DNA of 64,000 bases from Mycolicibacter acidiphilus (lineage in GTDB: Bacteria > Actinomycetota > Actinomycetes > Mycobacteriales > Mycobacteriaceae). The stretch spans positions 186,001 to 250,000 of the forward strand of contig NZ_JAHCLR010000001.1 of the NCBI RefSeq assembly GCF_018455725.1, written 5' to 3'. Below the pieces are notes generated by a model, which saw nothing but the letters and a program-made list of their open reading frames with translations, did no database searches and had not been told where the DNA came from. How positions within the stretch are numbered: the first letter of the stretch is position 1; every line of letters starts with the position of its first letter. Below, one piece after another: positions 51,847-60,181 of the stretch. A program made the translations under genes and the position numbers.

Positions 51847-52626
51847 TCACTGCTGGTCGACATCGAAAAGTCCGCCGCGGAGGCGGTCGATGGCCCGGCC
51901 ATCGGTCAGTTCTGGGCGGTCTTCAGGATGCCGAAAGTAGTGCTGCACCATCCAGTAGAGGGCTGCGCCATGTGGGACGTATGCGCCTGCCCCCTGGATG
52001 ACCTGCTCGGAACCATTCCTTAAACTCAGCACGATCGCGTTCTGGGCCTTCGCGGTGTCAGCAACATCCCTTACGGCGACAACATCTTCCCATGCTACGG
52101 ATTTTGTAGACAGTATATCTGCGTTCTCTATATAACTTGGAGTTATCGTGAAATGCCCAACGCCGCCCCTGTTCCAAGCTGAAATCAGTCCGCAGGCGGC
52201 AATCACGGCTATCATTCCAAAAAGATAGGGTGAGAATACCTGCCAGCCGCGCGACATCGGTATCGCTATTCCTCCACGCGGTATAAAAATTGTCAATACT
52301 ATACAAGCTGGAATTAGTAACACGAAACCTGACAGGCAAAACACGTTCAAACATCGGTCAGGGAGGAATGTTGTTCCCTTCTCGTCATGGGCGACGCGGG
52401 TCGACATTCTCCCGAACACGATAAGGCCTGCCCCTGCGATAGGGGCGGTTAGGCCGGACAGAAATCCGAGTATTGCGAACGCACTCAGGTAATCTCCTCG
52501 AACTCCGGCTGCAATTCCTAAATAGATAAACCAGCTGAAAAGTCCCAACATGCCGAAGCATGCCCAACTGAACGTCTGTCGGATGTCGCGCCATCCGGTC
52601 GGTTTCGGCATGGTCAGTACGGACAT
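51847..52626 (-). CDS. Four-helix membrane protein with C-terminal PH-like domain, candidate immunity protein
   Basis: The protein has 259 residues. Four membrane helices lie at about 20-41, 47-72, 94-116 and 130-151. They are followed by a 100-residue soluble domain starting HFTITPSYIENAD that looks like a bacterial PH-type beta domain. The ATG is inside the end of the preceding gene (13-base overlap), with AGGAG eight bases before it, so the two are translated together. The region is strikingly AT-rich: 23 of 60 bases are G or C at 52081-52140, against 41 of 60 in tpiA at 51481-51540. I recognise no family. By position it could protect the producer from the preceding protein; that is inference only. 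Confidence 0.78.
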   Translation of the reverse strand: MSVLTMPKPTGWRDIRQTFSWACFGMLGLFSWFIYLGIAAGVRGDYLSAFAILGFLSGLTAPIAGAGLIVFGRMSTRVAHDEKGTTFLPDRCLNVFCLSGFVLLIPACIVLTIFIPRGGIAIPMSRGWQVFSPYLFGMIAVIAACGLISAWNRGGVGHFTITPSYIENADILSTKSVAWEDVVAVRDVADTAKAQNAIVLSLRNGSEQVIQGAGAYVPHGAALYWMVQHYFRHPEDRPELTDGRAIDRLRGGLFDVDQQ

Positions 52627-53975
52627 ATTATATCTCCTATAAATTTACCGAAATCCGTCCCGTAGGATCCGCCGGCGTAGCCAGCTGCAGCCGCCAACAC
52701 GGGTACCGCAATGGGTGCGAATGGGCCGGCTGCCGAACCGAGGGCGGCGCCAAGCTTTTCGCCACCAAAAGCGCTTCCGGCGCCGACAATGCCACCAACT
52801 GCAGCGGCGCACCTGTCATGGAGGTTGTTAGCCATTGCTACGTCGTAGACTGCTGTCGCTGCTGCCAGCGCTGGGCTGCCGAATTTTGTTGCGCCACCGA
52901 TCTTTGTGACTGACTCCGCTGACACCATCGGCAGGCTACCGCCTCGACCGATGTGCCTTTGTAAGCCGGTGAGCCCAGCTCCGGCGTAGCTAGACCATTT
53001 ATCGACTATCTCCACGGGAACTGCGACGCGACGACCATCGGGCGTTATGAATCCACTGGTCAGATAACCGCTGTGATCCATCGACACGGCCCACACCGAA
53101 CCGTCTGGGTAACTGATCTCTGTGCGATGGCTGCCATCGCTCAGCTCATGCCAGGAACTGGTGCTGGCCAACATATGACCTGATTTGTCGTACTCGGTGC
53201 ACGTGCGGAATTCCGATTTACTCTTGTCGCCAAACGGATTGTGCTGGGTGATCACTTTCTTGCTGCCATCTTGCATGGCAACTGTGGTGACGAGGTCACC
53301 GTAGGAGTTGAGTGAATCGCTGACCTCCCGGATGTTCGTCATCTGATCCGTAGCGCGGATCAGTGATTGCTCCTCCAACCCATCCGGAGTCCGCGGGTTG
53401 GGCACCTGATCTCCGGGTGGCAGATCGCCGAGGTTTAGCCAGGACTGCGACTGATCGGGAAGCTCAAATCCGTACCGTTGCGCGGCGGCCTGCATCGCGT
53501 CTGCGGCCTGGTCGTCGGCATCGCCGACCGCCAACAGCAACCGGTTGATCTCTGTTTGATCCTTCGCGGCTTGGACCTTTAATTCGGCAATCTTCTCCTC
53601 CGACATCCGGACCGGCTTGATCAACACCACCCAGGCATCATTGACCTGCAATTCGCCCGCGTCGATGTCGTCGACGGCCTGCAGCAGTCGATATCGGGCA
53701 CCGCCAATGGTGTTTGCCCCGCCTTTGAATGCCGAACCCACTCCTTCGGCATACGAGGTGAACTTCGATGCGCGTTCCGTTGCGCGGGAAAACATAGCCG
53801 TCGCCGCATCGTGAGACTTGCCCGCCCACGCGCCCGCCTCGGGCATCCGGTCGATCGAATCTTGAAGACCACGCACCGCGGTATACACCGATCCGCCGGC
53901 CGTATCGATGGCATCCCCGGCCGGCGCCAACGAATCCGGATTCCAGGCTTGCAGTTGTGGTCGTGACGGCAGCAC
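52614..53975 (-). CDS. WXG100-like N-terminal domain fused to a glycine-zipper C-terminus, candidate type VII secreted effector
   Basis: The protein has 453 residues. About residues 1-165 are helical, and W50-A-G52 sits in the turn as in WXG100 proteins. The 170-250 stretch is a polar linker. Residues 250-320 are beta-rich with YD-repeat-like pieces (EYDKSGHMLASTSSW, SYPDGSVWAVSMDHSGYL). Residues 390-447 are glycine- and alanine-rich and hydrophobic (AAVGGIVGAGSAFGGEKLG, AVPVLAAAAGYAGGSYG), like a glycine zipper that could enter membranes. The end is IICPY. The N-terminal half resembles mycobacterial Rv0026-type proteins as I remember them. GTG 53975 lies three bases after the EspC-like stop, so it is coupled. 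Secretion and toxicity are inferred. Confidence 0.75.
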   Translation of the reverse strand: MLPSRPQLQAWNPDSLAPAGDAIDTAGGSVYTAVRGLQDSIDRMPEAGAWAGKSHDAATAMFSRATERASKFTSYAEGVGSAFKGGANTIGGARYRLLQAVDDIDAGELQVNDAWVVLIKPVRMSEEKIAELKVQAAKDQTEINRLLLAVGDADDQAADAMQAAAQRYGFELPDQSQSWLNLGDLPPGDQVPNPRTPDGLEEQSLIRATDQMTNIREVSDSLNSYGDLVTTVAMQDGSKKVITQHNPFGDKSKSEFRTCTEYDKSGHMLASTSSWHELSDGSHRTEISYPDGSVWAVSMDHSGYLTSGFITPDGRRVAVPVEIVDKWSSYAGAGLTGLQRHIGRGGSLPMVSAESVTKIGGATKFGSPALAAATAVYDVAMANNLHDRCAAAVGGIVGAGSAFGGEKLGAALGSAAGPFAPIAVPVLAAAAGYAGGSYGTDFGKFIGDIICPY

Positions 53976-53978
53976 GAG

Positions 53979-54269
53979 CTAAAAGAGGTCCGTGAACTTG
54001 GTGGACAGTTCGCCGTCTTCGACCTCGAATCGATCCCCAGCACCACGTACCGCAGCGCCCATGCCTCGAACTCCATCAGCGATCGCCGCTTCGATGGAGG
54101 CTATGTGCGTGCCGATATGACGCGCCATCCACTGGGTCTTCGACCCGGACACACCGTCAGCGCCGTCGGAAACCAACTTCCCGACATCCGCGTCCCTAAT
54201 CGCCGTTGATGCGCTATCAGCTTGAGTGGCGAAGCCACGCAGCAAGTTCGGGTCAACACGTAACGTCAA
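53979..54269 (-). CDS. EspC/DUF2580-like small helical protein, putative type VII secretion partner
   Basis: The protein has 96 residues from TTG 54269. The sequence TLRVDPNLLRGFATQADSAS followed by a second helix (IGTHIASIEAAIADGVRGMG) follows the EspC/Rv0025 pattern of ESX-associated substrates. FEVED near residue 85 stands where EspC has YxxxD, so the export signal could be an aromatic variant. GGAG lies eight bases before the TTG, while upstream GTG codons (54314 and further) have no ribosome-binding site. It is first in a three-gene set and is followed after three bases by the WXG-like protein. A pair of this kind usually forms a secreted heterodimer; no ESX secretion genes are in the window. 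Confidence 0.75.
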   Translation of the reverse strand: MTLRVDPNLLRGFATQADSASTAIRDADVGKLVSDGADGVSGSKTQWMARHIGTHIASIEAAIADGVRGMGAAVRGAGDRFEVEDGELSTKFTDLF

Positions 54270-54382
54270 CGGTCCATCTCCAATCAGACGGCTTATGACG
54301 CTATCAGGCGACACCGTGGTGAGACCGATCCGTCTCACCAGGCCGAATCCGACCGGGCATGGGGCGGCATCGCCTGGCACGG

Positions 54383-54388
54383 TAGGGT
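54383..54388 (+). promoter_or_regulatory. Candidate -10 of a leaderless secG transcript
   Basis: TAGGGT ends seven bases before ATG 54396. Confidence 0.65.
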
Positions 54389-54395
54389 AGCGCCC

Positions 54396-54629
54396 ATGAT
54401 CTTGACGCTGCAGATCCTCCTGGTCATCACCAGTTTGCTGGTGGTGCTGCTGGTGCTGCTGCACCGCGCCAAGGGCGGCGGCCTGTCGACACTGTTCGGT
54501 GGCGGCGTGCAGTCGAGCCTGTCGGGTTCGACGGTGGTGGAGAAGAACCTGGACCGGCTGACGCTGTTCATCGTCGCGATCTGGATCGTGTCGATCATCG
54601 CGATGGGCCTGCTGATCAAATACGCGTGA
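54396..54629 (+). CDS. secG: Preprotein translocase subunit SecG
   Basis: The protein has 77 residues with two membrane helices (about 2-22 and 52-73). The conserved cytoplasmic loop is RAKGGGLSTLFGGGVQSSLSGSTVVEKNLDRLT. SecG assists SecYE in protein export. It is probably leaderless. Its place after tpiA is conserved in actinobacteria, although here the type VII-like cassette intervenes on the other strand. Confidence 0.96.
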   Translation: MILTLQILLVITSLLVVLLVLLHRAKGGGLSTLFGGGVQSSLSGSTVVEKNLDRLTLFIVAIWIVSIIAMGLLIKYA

Positions 54630-54649
54630 CCCGCGTCTCGCCGCACGAC

Positions 54650-54655
54650 TAGGGT
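54650..54655 (+). promoter_or_regulatory. Candidate -10 of a leaderless amidohydrolase transcript
   Basis: TAGGGT ends six bases before GTG 54662. Confidence 0.65.
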
Positions 54656-54661
54656 CACAGT

Positions 54662-56446
54662 GTGACCTTCGATCTGATCGTTCGTGACGGCCTGTGGTTT
54701 GACGGCACCGGCGCCGAACCCCGCCGCGCCACCCTGGGTATCAAAGACGGGCGCGTCGCCGAAGTCGCATTCGGTCCCCTGGATGAGACCGACTGTCCGG
54801 AGATCATCGACGCCGCCGGCAAATGGGTGACGCCGGGCTTCGTCGACATCCACACCCATTACGACGCCGAGGTGCTGCTCAACCCCGGCCTGGACGAATC
54901 CGTCCGGCACGGCGTCACCACGATTGTGCTCGGCTGCTGCTCGATGTCGACGGTGTACGCCAGCAACGAGGACGCCGCCGACCTGTTTAGCCGGGTGGAG
55001 GCGGTGCCGCGCAAACACGTGCTGGCCGCCCTGGAGGAGTTCCGCACCTGGGACGACCCCGAGGGCTACGTCAAGGCCATCGACGCACTGCCGCTCGGGC
55101 CGAACGTGACGTCGTTCCTGGGCCATTCGGATCTGCGCACCGCGGTGCTGGGCCTGGGCCGCGCCACCAACACCTGGACGGTGCCCAGTCGCGCCGAACT
55201 CAACCGGATGGCCGAGATGCTGGGCCGGGCGCTGGACGCGGGCATGCTCGGCATGTCCGGGATGGACTCGGCGATCGACAAGCTCGACGGCGACCGGTAC
55301 CGCTCCCGGGCGCTGCCGTCGACCTACGCCTGGTGGCATGAGCGGTGGCGGCTGATCGACGTGCTCCGCAAGCACGACCGGCTGCTGCAGAGCGCCCCGA
55401 ATGTGAAGAACCCGCTGACCGCGGTGATGTTCTTCGCGGCCTCGGGCAACCGGTTCCTGCGCCGCGGCGCGGTCCCGATCAGCCTGCTGGTGGTGGCCGA
55501 CGGCAAGTCCGCCCCCGGTGCCGACCTGGTGCTGCGCGGCACTGCCGCCGTCGGCAACGCCGTGTTCGGTTCCAAGGTGAAGTTCCAGCACCTGCCGGTG
55601 CCGTTCACGCTGTACTCCGACGGCATCGACCTGCCGGTGTTCGAGGAGTTCGGCGCCGGCACCGCCGCCCTGCACCTGCGGGATCAGCTCCAGCGCAACG
55701 AACTGCTCGCCGACGAGAACTACCGGCGCAAGTTCCGCCGCGAGTTCCTACTCAAACGGCACATGCCGGGCCTGTGGCACAAGGACTTCCACGACGCCAC
55801 CATCGTCGAGTGCCCCGACGCCACCCTGGTCGGCAAAACCTTCGGTCAGATCGCCGACGAACGCGGCCTGCACTCACTGGACGTCTTCCTCGACGTGCTG
55901 GTCGCCAACGGCGAGAAGAACGTCCGCTGGACCACCACCGTTGGCAACCACCGGCCGGCGGTGCTGGACAAGATCGCCACCGACCCGAACGTGCAGATGG
56001 GCTTCTCCGACGCCGGTGCGCACCTGCGCAACATGGCGTTCTACAACTTCGCGCTCCGTTTCCTCAAGCGGATGCACGACGCCGAGCGGGCCGGCACCCC
56101 GGTGCTGTCGCTGGGTGCCGCGGTGCACCGGCTCACCGGTGAACTCGGCAGCTGGTTCGGACTGGACGCCGGCTACCTGCGCGAAGGCGACCGCGCCGAC
56201 TTCGTCGTCATCGACCCGGCCGGGCTGGACGACTCCTTGGCCGAGTACCACGAGGCGCCGGCTCCGTTCTTCGGCGGGCTGTCGCGGATGGTCAACCGCA
56301 ACGACCGCGCGGTGGTGGCCACCGCGGTCGGCGGCAAAATCGTGTTCGCCAACGGTAAGTTCGTCGACGGTTACGGGCGCACCGCGCAGACCGGGCGCTA
56401 CCTCAAGGCCGGGGTGAAACTGCCCGCCGCCGGGGCGACGCGCTGA
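54662..56446 (+). CDS. Amidohydrolase of the N-acyl-D-amino-acid deacylase family
   Basis: The protein has 594 residues. The N-terminal beta segment MTFDLIVRDGLWFDGTG leads to the metal motif GFVDIHTHYDAEVLLNP. SFLGHSDLRTAVLG, MGFSDAGAHLRNMAFYN (catalytic Asp) and the C-terminal strand region REGDRADFVVIDPAGLDDS complete the D-aminoacylase/dihydroorotase-like fold. It removes acyl groups from D-amino acids or related amides; the true substrate is unknown. It resembles the M. tuberculosis D-amino acid aminohydrolase Rv2913c, from memory. GTG 54662 is probably a leaderless start. It stands alone between secG and the pentose-phosphate genes. Confidence 0.87.
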   Translation: MTFDLIVRDGLWFDGTGAEPRRATLGIKDGRVAEVAFGPLDETDCPEIIDAAGKWVTPGFVDIHTHYDAEVLLNPGLDESVRHGVTTIVLGCCSMSTVYASNEDAADLFSRVEAVPRKHVLAALEEFRTWDDPEGYVKAIDALPLGPNVTSFLGHSDLRTAVLGLGRATNTWTVPSRAELNRMAEMLGRALDAGMLGMSGMDSAIDKLDGDRYRSRALPSTYAWWHERWRLIDVLRKHDRLLQSAPNVKNPLTAVMFFAASGNRFLRRGAVPISLLVVADGKSAPGADLVLRGTAAVGNAVFGSKVKFQHLPVPFTLYSDGIDLPVFEEFGAGTAALHLRDQLQRNELLADENYRRKFRREFLLKRHMPGLWHKDFHDATIVECPDATLVGKTFGQIADERGLHSLDVFLDVLVANGEKNVRWTTTVGNHRPAVLDKIATDPNVQMGFSDAGAHLRNMAFYNFALRFLKRMHDAERAGTPVLSLGAAVHRLTGELGSWFGLDAGYLREGDRADFVVIDPAGLDDSLAEYHEAPAPFFGGLSRMVNRNDRAVVATAVGGKIVFANGKFVDGYGRTAQTGRYLKAGVKLPAAGATR

Positions 56447-56458
56447 CCCGGCAGCAGC

Positions 56459-56839
56459 CTACTTCCGGCGCCACAGCGTGTTGAACATGCTGCGCATGGC
56501 GTTCTCGGTCGCCGCCAGCGGCGACATCGCCGTCTCGCCGACCTCCACGATGTAGTCGATCCGGCTGACGATCGCCTCCACCGGCTCGATCAGCGCCACC
56601 AGTCGCCCGGCAAGATCGTCGAGGCTGGACATGGTCTCTTCGAGGTGGTCGAGCCCGTTGCCGAGCCGCTCCACGGTGGCGTTGAGGCCCACCAGTGATT
56701 TGTTCAACTCGTTCATCGTGCCGCCGAGACCGCCCAGCACATCCTCGAGCTGCCCGACGGTCACGTCCGCGTTCAACGCCGCCTGGGCGAGGGTCTTGAG
56801 CCGTCTGCGCTCCGGGCCGGTGCCGGTCCTGTCTGCCAT
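56459..56839 (-). CDS. Conserved helical protein of unknown function (Rv1444c-like)
   Basis: The protein has 126 residues from ATG 56839. It is nearly all helix, with a hydrophobic heptad pattern (LEDVLGGLGGTMNELNKSLVGLNATVERLGNGLDHLEETMSSL), so it is a coiled coil. No membrane segment is present. An ATG at 56848 is in frame, but CATAAT (56847-56852) ends seven bases before 56839, favouring a leaderless start there. It lies 52 bases beyond pgl in the same direction. M. tuberculosis keeps a hypothetical gene of this kind here. Confidence 0.82.
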   Translation of the reverse strand: MADRTGTGPERRRLKTLAQAALNADVTVGQLEDVLGGLGGTMNELNKSLVGLNATVERLGNGLDHLEETMSSLDDLAGRLVALIEPVEAIVSRIDYIVEVGETAMSPLAATENAMRSMFNTLWRRK

Positions 56840-56891
56840 GACAGACATTATGACCGGCGACCGCGTGTGGTGCGCGGTCGACGCGGGGAAG

Positions 56892-57635
56892 TCAGTGCGG
56901 CAGTTGGCCGGCCGCTGCGTCGTCCAGCAGCCACAGCGTCCGTTCGCGCCCGAGGGCCCCCGCGGCCGGGATGTCGACCGGGTCGGCGCCGCCGATCGCG
57001 GCGGCCACCGCCGCCGCCTTCGCCGCGCCCGACACCACCAGCCACACCTCTCGAGACCGTCGAACGGCGGGCAGCGTCAACGTGATCCGCCGTGGCGGCG
57101 GTTTGGGGGAGTCGTAGACCGGCAGCACCAGCCGGGCCGTCTCGCGCACCGCCGGGGTCTCCGGGAACAGCGAGTTGACGTGCCCCTCCGGGCCCATGCC
57201 CAGCAGGTGCACGTCGAAGTCGGGGGTGCGCTCCCCGGGTTCGGCGTGCTCGGCCAGCAGCCGCTCGTAGGCCAGCGCGGCCACGTCCAGGTCGTCGCCG
57301 TAGGCGCCGTCGCTGGCCGCCATCGCGTGAATGTTGCCGGCCGGGATGCCGACGTGATCGAGCAGCGCCTCGCGGGCCTGCTTCTCGTTGCGTTCGCCGT
57401 CGCCGGCGGGGACGAACCGGTCGTCACCGAAGTAGACGTGCACGCGCTCCCAGTCGATCGTCTGGGCGTGCTCGCCGAGCCGGCGCAGCAGCCCGATGCC
57501 GGTGCCGCCGCCGGTCAGCACGATCTGCGCCCGGCCGCGGGCGCTGATCGCCGCCGTGATGGCCGCGGCCAACCGGTCACCGACCGCGACGACCAGTGCC
57601 TGCGGGTCGGCGTAGGTCGCCACCTCGTGGTTCAT
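56892..57635 (-). CDS. pgl: 6-phosphogluconolactonase
   Basis: The protein has 247 residues and hydrolyses the lactone produced by G6[38 protein letters not shown] and [16 protein letters not shown] are the family motifs; the last carries the catalytic residues. ATG 57635 overlaps the opcA stop (ATGA), so the pair is coupled. The longer open frame upstream is only the antisense of opcA codons. It is also called devB in mycobacteria. Confidence 0.95.
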   Translation of the reverse strand: MNHEVATYADPQALVVAVGDRLAAAITAAISARGRAQIVLTGGGTGIGLLRRLGEHAQTIDWERVHVYFGDDRFVPAGDGERNEKQAREALLDHVGIPAGNIHAMAASDGAYGDDLDVAALAYERLLAEHAEPGERTPDFDVHLLGMGPEGHVNSLFPETPAVRETARLVLPVYDSPKPPPRRITLTLPAVRRSREVWLVVSGAAKAAAVAAAIGGADPVDIPAAGALGRERTLWLLDDAAAGQLPH

Positions 57636-58543
57636 CGGTAATCCACCCTCTCCATGCCGCGCAGGGCGGCGCCGTAGATGACGTCGGGGTCGAGCCGGCG
57701 CAGATCCTCGGCCAGGCACTCGGAGGTGTCCCGGCGTGGCAGCGGGATCAACGCATCGGGTTTGGTGGTGCGGCGCAGGGTCGCGGTCGTGCCGTCCTGC
57801 GGCCGGCTCAACGACACGGTGTCGCCGTCGCGCACCAACTCGATACGCAGGTCGCCAACCAGTCGGTGCACCGGCCCGTCGATGCGGCTGGCCAACCAGC
57901 CGGCCAGCACATCCAGGGCCGGTTCGCCGGCCAGGCCGGAGACCACCGCCGCGTTGATCGGCAGATACGGCGGCTCGTCCAGCGCCGAGGCGAGCAGCGC
58001 CCGCCAGTAGGTGATCCGGCTCCACGCCAGGTCGGTGTCACCCGGACGGTACCCGGTCAACCGGCTGCGGATCGCCGCCAGCGGGTCCGCGACATTGGTG
58101 GCGTCGGTGATCCGACGCACCGCCAGCCGGCCCAGCGGATCGGCAGCCGGCGCCTGCGGGGCCGTCTGCGGCCACCACGCGACCACCGGGATGTCCGGCA
58201 GCAGCAGCGGCACCACCACCGCGTCGGCGTGGGCGGCCAGCGGACCCGACAGTCGCAGCACCACCACCTCACCGGCGCCGGCATCGCCGAACAGGCGCAG
58301 TTGCGCGTCCAGTCGGCTCTCGCCGGGTGCTGCGTCGCCGGCGATCACCACGATCACCCGGCTGGGGTGCTCCTGACCGGCGATGTTGGCGGCCGCCACC
58401 GATTCGTCCAGCAGTGCATCGGTTTCCAGCGCGATGATCAGGGTCAGCACCCGGCCCATCGTCACCGCGCCGACCTGCTCACGTAACGCGTTGAGCCGCT
58501 TGCTGATCGCGGTGGTGGTGGTGTCCGGCAGTTCGACGATCAT
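57632..58543 (-). CDS. opcA: OpcA, allosteric assembly factor of glucose-6-phosphate dehydrogenase
   Basis: The protein has 303 residues. Starting [17 protein letters not shown], it contains [18 protein letters not shown] and [15 protein letters not shown]-type segments typical of actinobacterial and cyanobacterial OpcA. It stimulates Zwf and in cyanobacteria couples it to redox state. ATG 58543 has GGAGGAG eight bases upstream; the longer frame overlaps zwf2 and is not credible. It sits between zwf2 and pgl in the same direction, which fits its role. Confidence 0.94.
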   Translation of the reverse strand: MIVELPDTTTTAISKRLNALREQVGAVTMGRVLTLIIALETDALLDESVAAANIAGQEHPSRVIVVIAGDAAPGESRLDAQLRLFGDAGAGEVVVLRLSGPLAAHADAVVVPLLLPDIPVVAWWPQTAPQAPAADPLGRLAVRRITDATNVADPLAAIRSRLTGYRPGDTDLAWSRITYWRALLASALDEPPYLPINAAVVSGLAGEPALDVLAGWLASRIDGPVHRLVGDLRIELVRDGDTVSLSRPQDGTTATLRRTTKPDALIPLPRRDTSECLAEDLRRLDPDVIYGAALRGMERVDYR

Positions 58544-58625
58544 CGACGCCACTCCTCCGCATCGCTCATCAGTCGTCCCCCTCGCCGCTGCACAGCTGAG
58601 GGTGCCCCCACGGCGTCGGCGCGGA

Positions 58626-60179
58626 TCACGGCCGCCGCCATTCCCGGCCGGTGCGGGCCAGCATCGCGAACGACGAGGGCGGGCCCCAGGTGCCCGCCGG
58701 ATACGGTTCCGGCTTCCCGCGAGCGGCCCAGTTGTCCAGCACCGGATCCAGGATCTGCCAGGACAATTCGACCTCGTCGTTGACCGGGAACAGCGACGGC
58801 TCACCGAGCAGCACGTCCAGGATCAGCCGTTCGTAGGCCTCCGGGGAGTCCTCGGAGAATGCCGAGCCGTAGGAGAAGTCCATGTTGACGTCGCGGACCT
58901 CCATCAGATGCCCGGGCACCTTGGAGCCGAACCGCAGCGTGATGCCCTCGTCGGGCTGCACCCGGATCACCAGTGCGTTCTTGCCGAGTTCGTCGGTCAT
59001 GGTGGCGTCGAACGGCAGGTGCGGTGCGCGTTTGAACACCAGCGCGATCTCGGTCACCCGGCGGCCCAGCCGTTTTCCACTGCGCAGGTAGAACGGCACA
59101 CCGGCCCAGCGCCGGGTGTCGACCTCCAGGGTGATCGCGGCGTAGGTCTCGGTGGTCGAATCGGCCGCGAAACCGTCCTCCTCGAGCAGCCCGACGACCT
59201 GTTCGCCGCCCTGCCAGCCGCCGGCGTACTGGCCGCGGGACGTGGTCTCGGACAGCGGAAGTGCCAGCCGGGTCGCGGAGAGCACCTTGATCTTCTCGGC
59301 CTGCAGTTCGGCGGGGGAGAAGCTGACCGGCTCCTCCATCGCGGTCAGTGCCAGCAGCTGCAGCAGATGGTTCTGGATGACGTCCCGGGCCGCACCGATC
59401 CCGTCGTAATATCCGGCGCGCCCACCCAGCCCGATGTCCTCGGCCATCGTGATCTGCACATGGTCGACATAGTGGGCGTTCCAGATCGGATCGAACAGCT
59501 GGTTGGCGAAGCGCAGCGCCAGGATGTTCTGGACGGTCTCCTTGCCCAGGTAGTGGTCGATGCGGAACACCGACTCCTCCGGGAAGACACTGTTGAGCAC
59601 GGTGTTCAGCTCGCGGGCACTGGCGAGATCGTGACCGAACGGCTTCTCGATCACCACCCGACTCCAGCGATCACCCTGCGGCCGTGCCAGCCCGGAGGCG
59701 TGCAGCTGCCGGCAGACCACCGGGAACGCGTCGGGCGGCACCGACAGGTAGAAGGCGTGATTGCCGCCGGTGCCACGTTCGGCGTCGAGCGCCGCCAGGG
59801 TTTGCGCCAACCTGGCGAACGCCGCATCGTCGTCGAAAGTGCCCTGCACGAACCGGAATCCGGCCGCCAGCCGATCCCACACCGACTGTCGGAACGGTGT
59901 GCGGGCGTGCTGGCGGACCGCGGACTCCACCACCTCGGCGAAGTCCCGGTCCGCCCAGTCCCGACGGGCGAACCCGACCAGCGCGAAGGTCGGCGGCAGC
60001 AGCCCGCGGTTCGCCAGGTCGTAGATCGCCGGCATCAGCTTGCGCCGTGCCAGATCCCCGGTCACCCCGAAGATCACCACGCCGCACGGCCCGGCGATCC
60101 GCGGTAGCCGCTTATCGCGCTTGTCGCGCAAGGGATTCAGCCACGTGGCGGCGGCGCCGCGGGTGGCTGATCCGGTCAC
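58626..60179 (-). CDS. zwf2: Glucose-6-phosphate 1-dehydrogenase, second copy in the pentose-phosphate operon
   Basis: The protein has 517 residues. VVIFGVTGDLARRKLMPAIYDL binds NADP, RIDHYLGKETVQNIL is the active site and WAGVPFYLRSGKRLGRRVTE is in the C-terminal domain. It is about 35 residues longer than the zwf1 product at the N-terminus. GTG 60179 starts two bases after the tal stop. The tkt-tal-zwf2-opcA-pgl order is the standard actinobacterial arrangement, so this is the main oxidative-branch enzyme and the partner of OpcA. Confidence 0.97.
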   Translation of the reverse strand: MTGSATRGAAATWLNPLRDKRDKRLPRIAGPCGVVIFGVTGDLARRKLMPAIYDLANRGLLPPTFALVGFARRDWADRDFAEVVESAVRQHARTPFRQSVWDRLAAGFRFVQGTFDDDAAFARLAQTLAALDAERGTGGNHAFYLSVPPDAFPVVCRQLHASGLARPQGDRWSRVVIEKPFGHDLASARELNTVLNSVFPEESVFRIDHYLGKETVQNILALRFANQLFDPIWNAHYVDHVQITMAEDIGLGGRAGYYDGIGAARDVIQNHLLQLLALTAMEEPVSFSPAELQAEKIKVLSATRLALPLSETTSRGQYAGGWQGGEQVVGLLEEDGFAADSTTETYAAITLEVDTRRWAGVPFYLRSGKRLGRRVTEIALVFKRAPHLPFDATMTDELGKNALVIRVQPDEGITLRFGSKVPGHLMEVRDVNMDFSYGSAFSEDSPEAYERLILDVLLGEPSLFPVNDEVELSWQILDPVLDNWAARGKPEPYPAGTWGPPSSFAMLARTGREWRRP

Positions 60180-60181
60180 GG

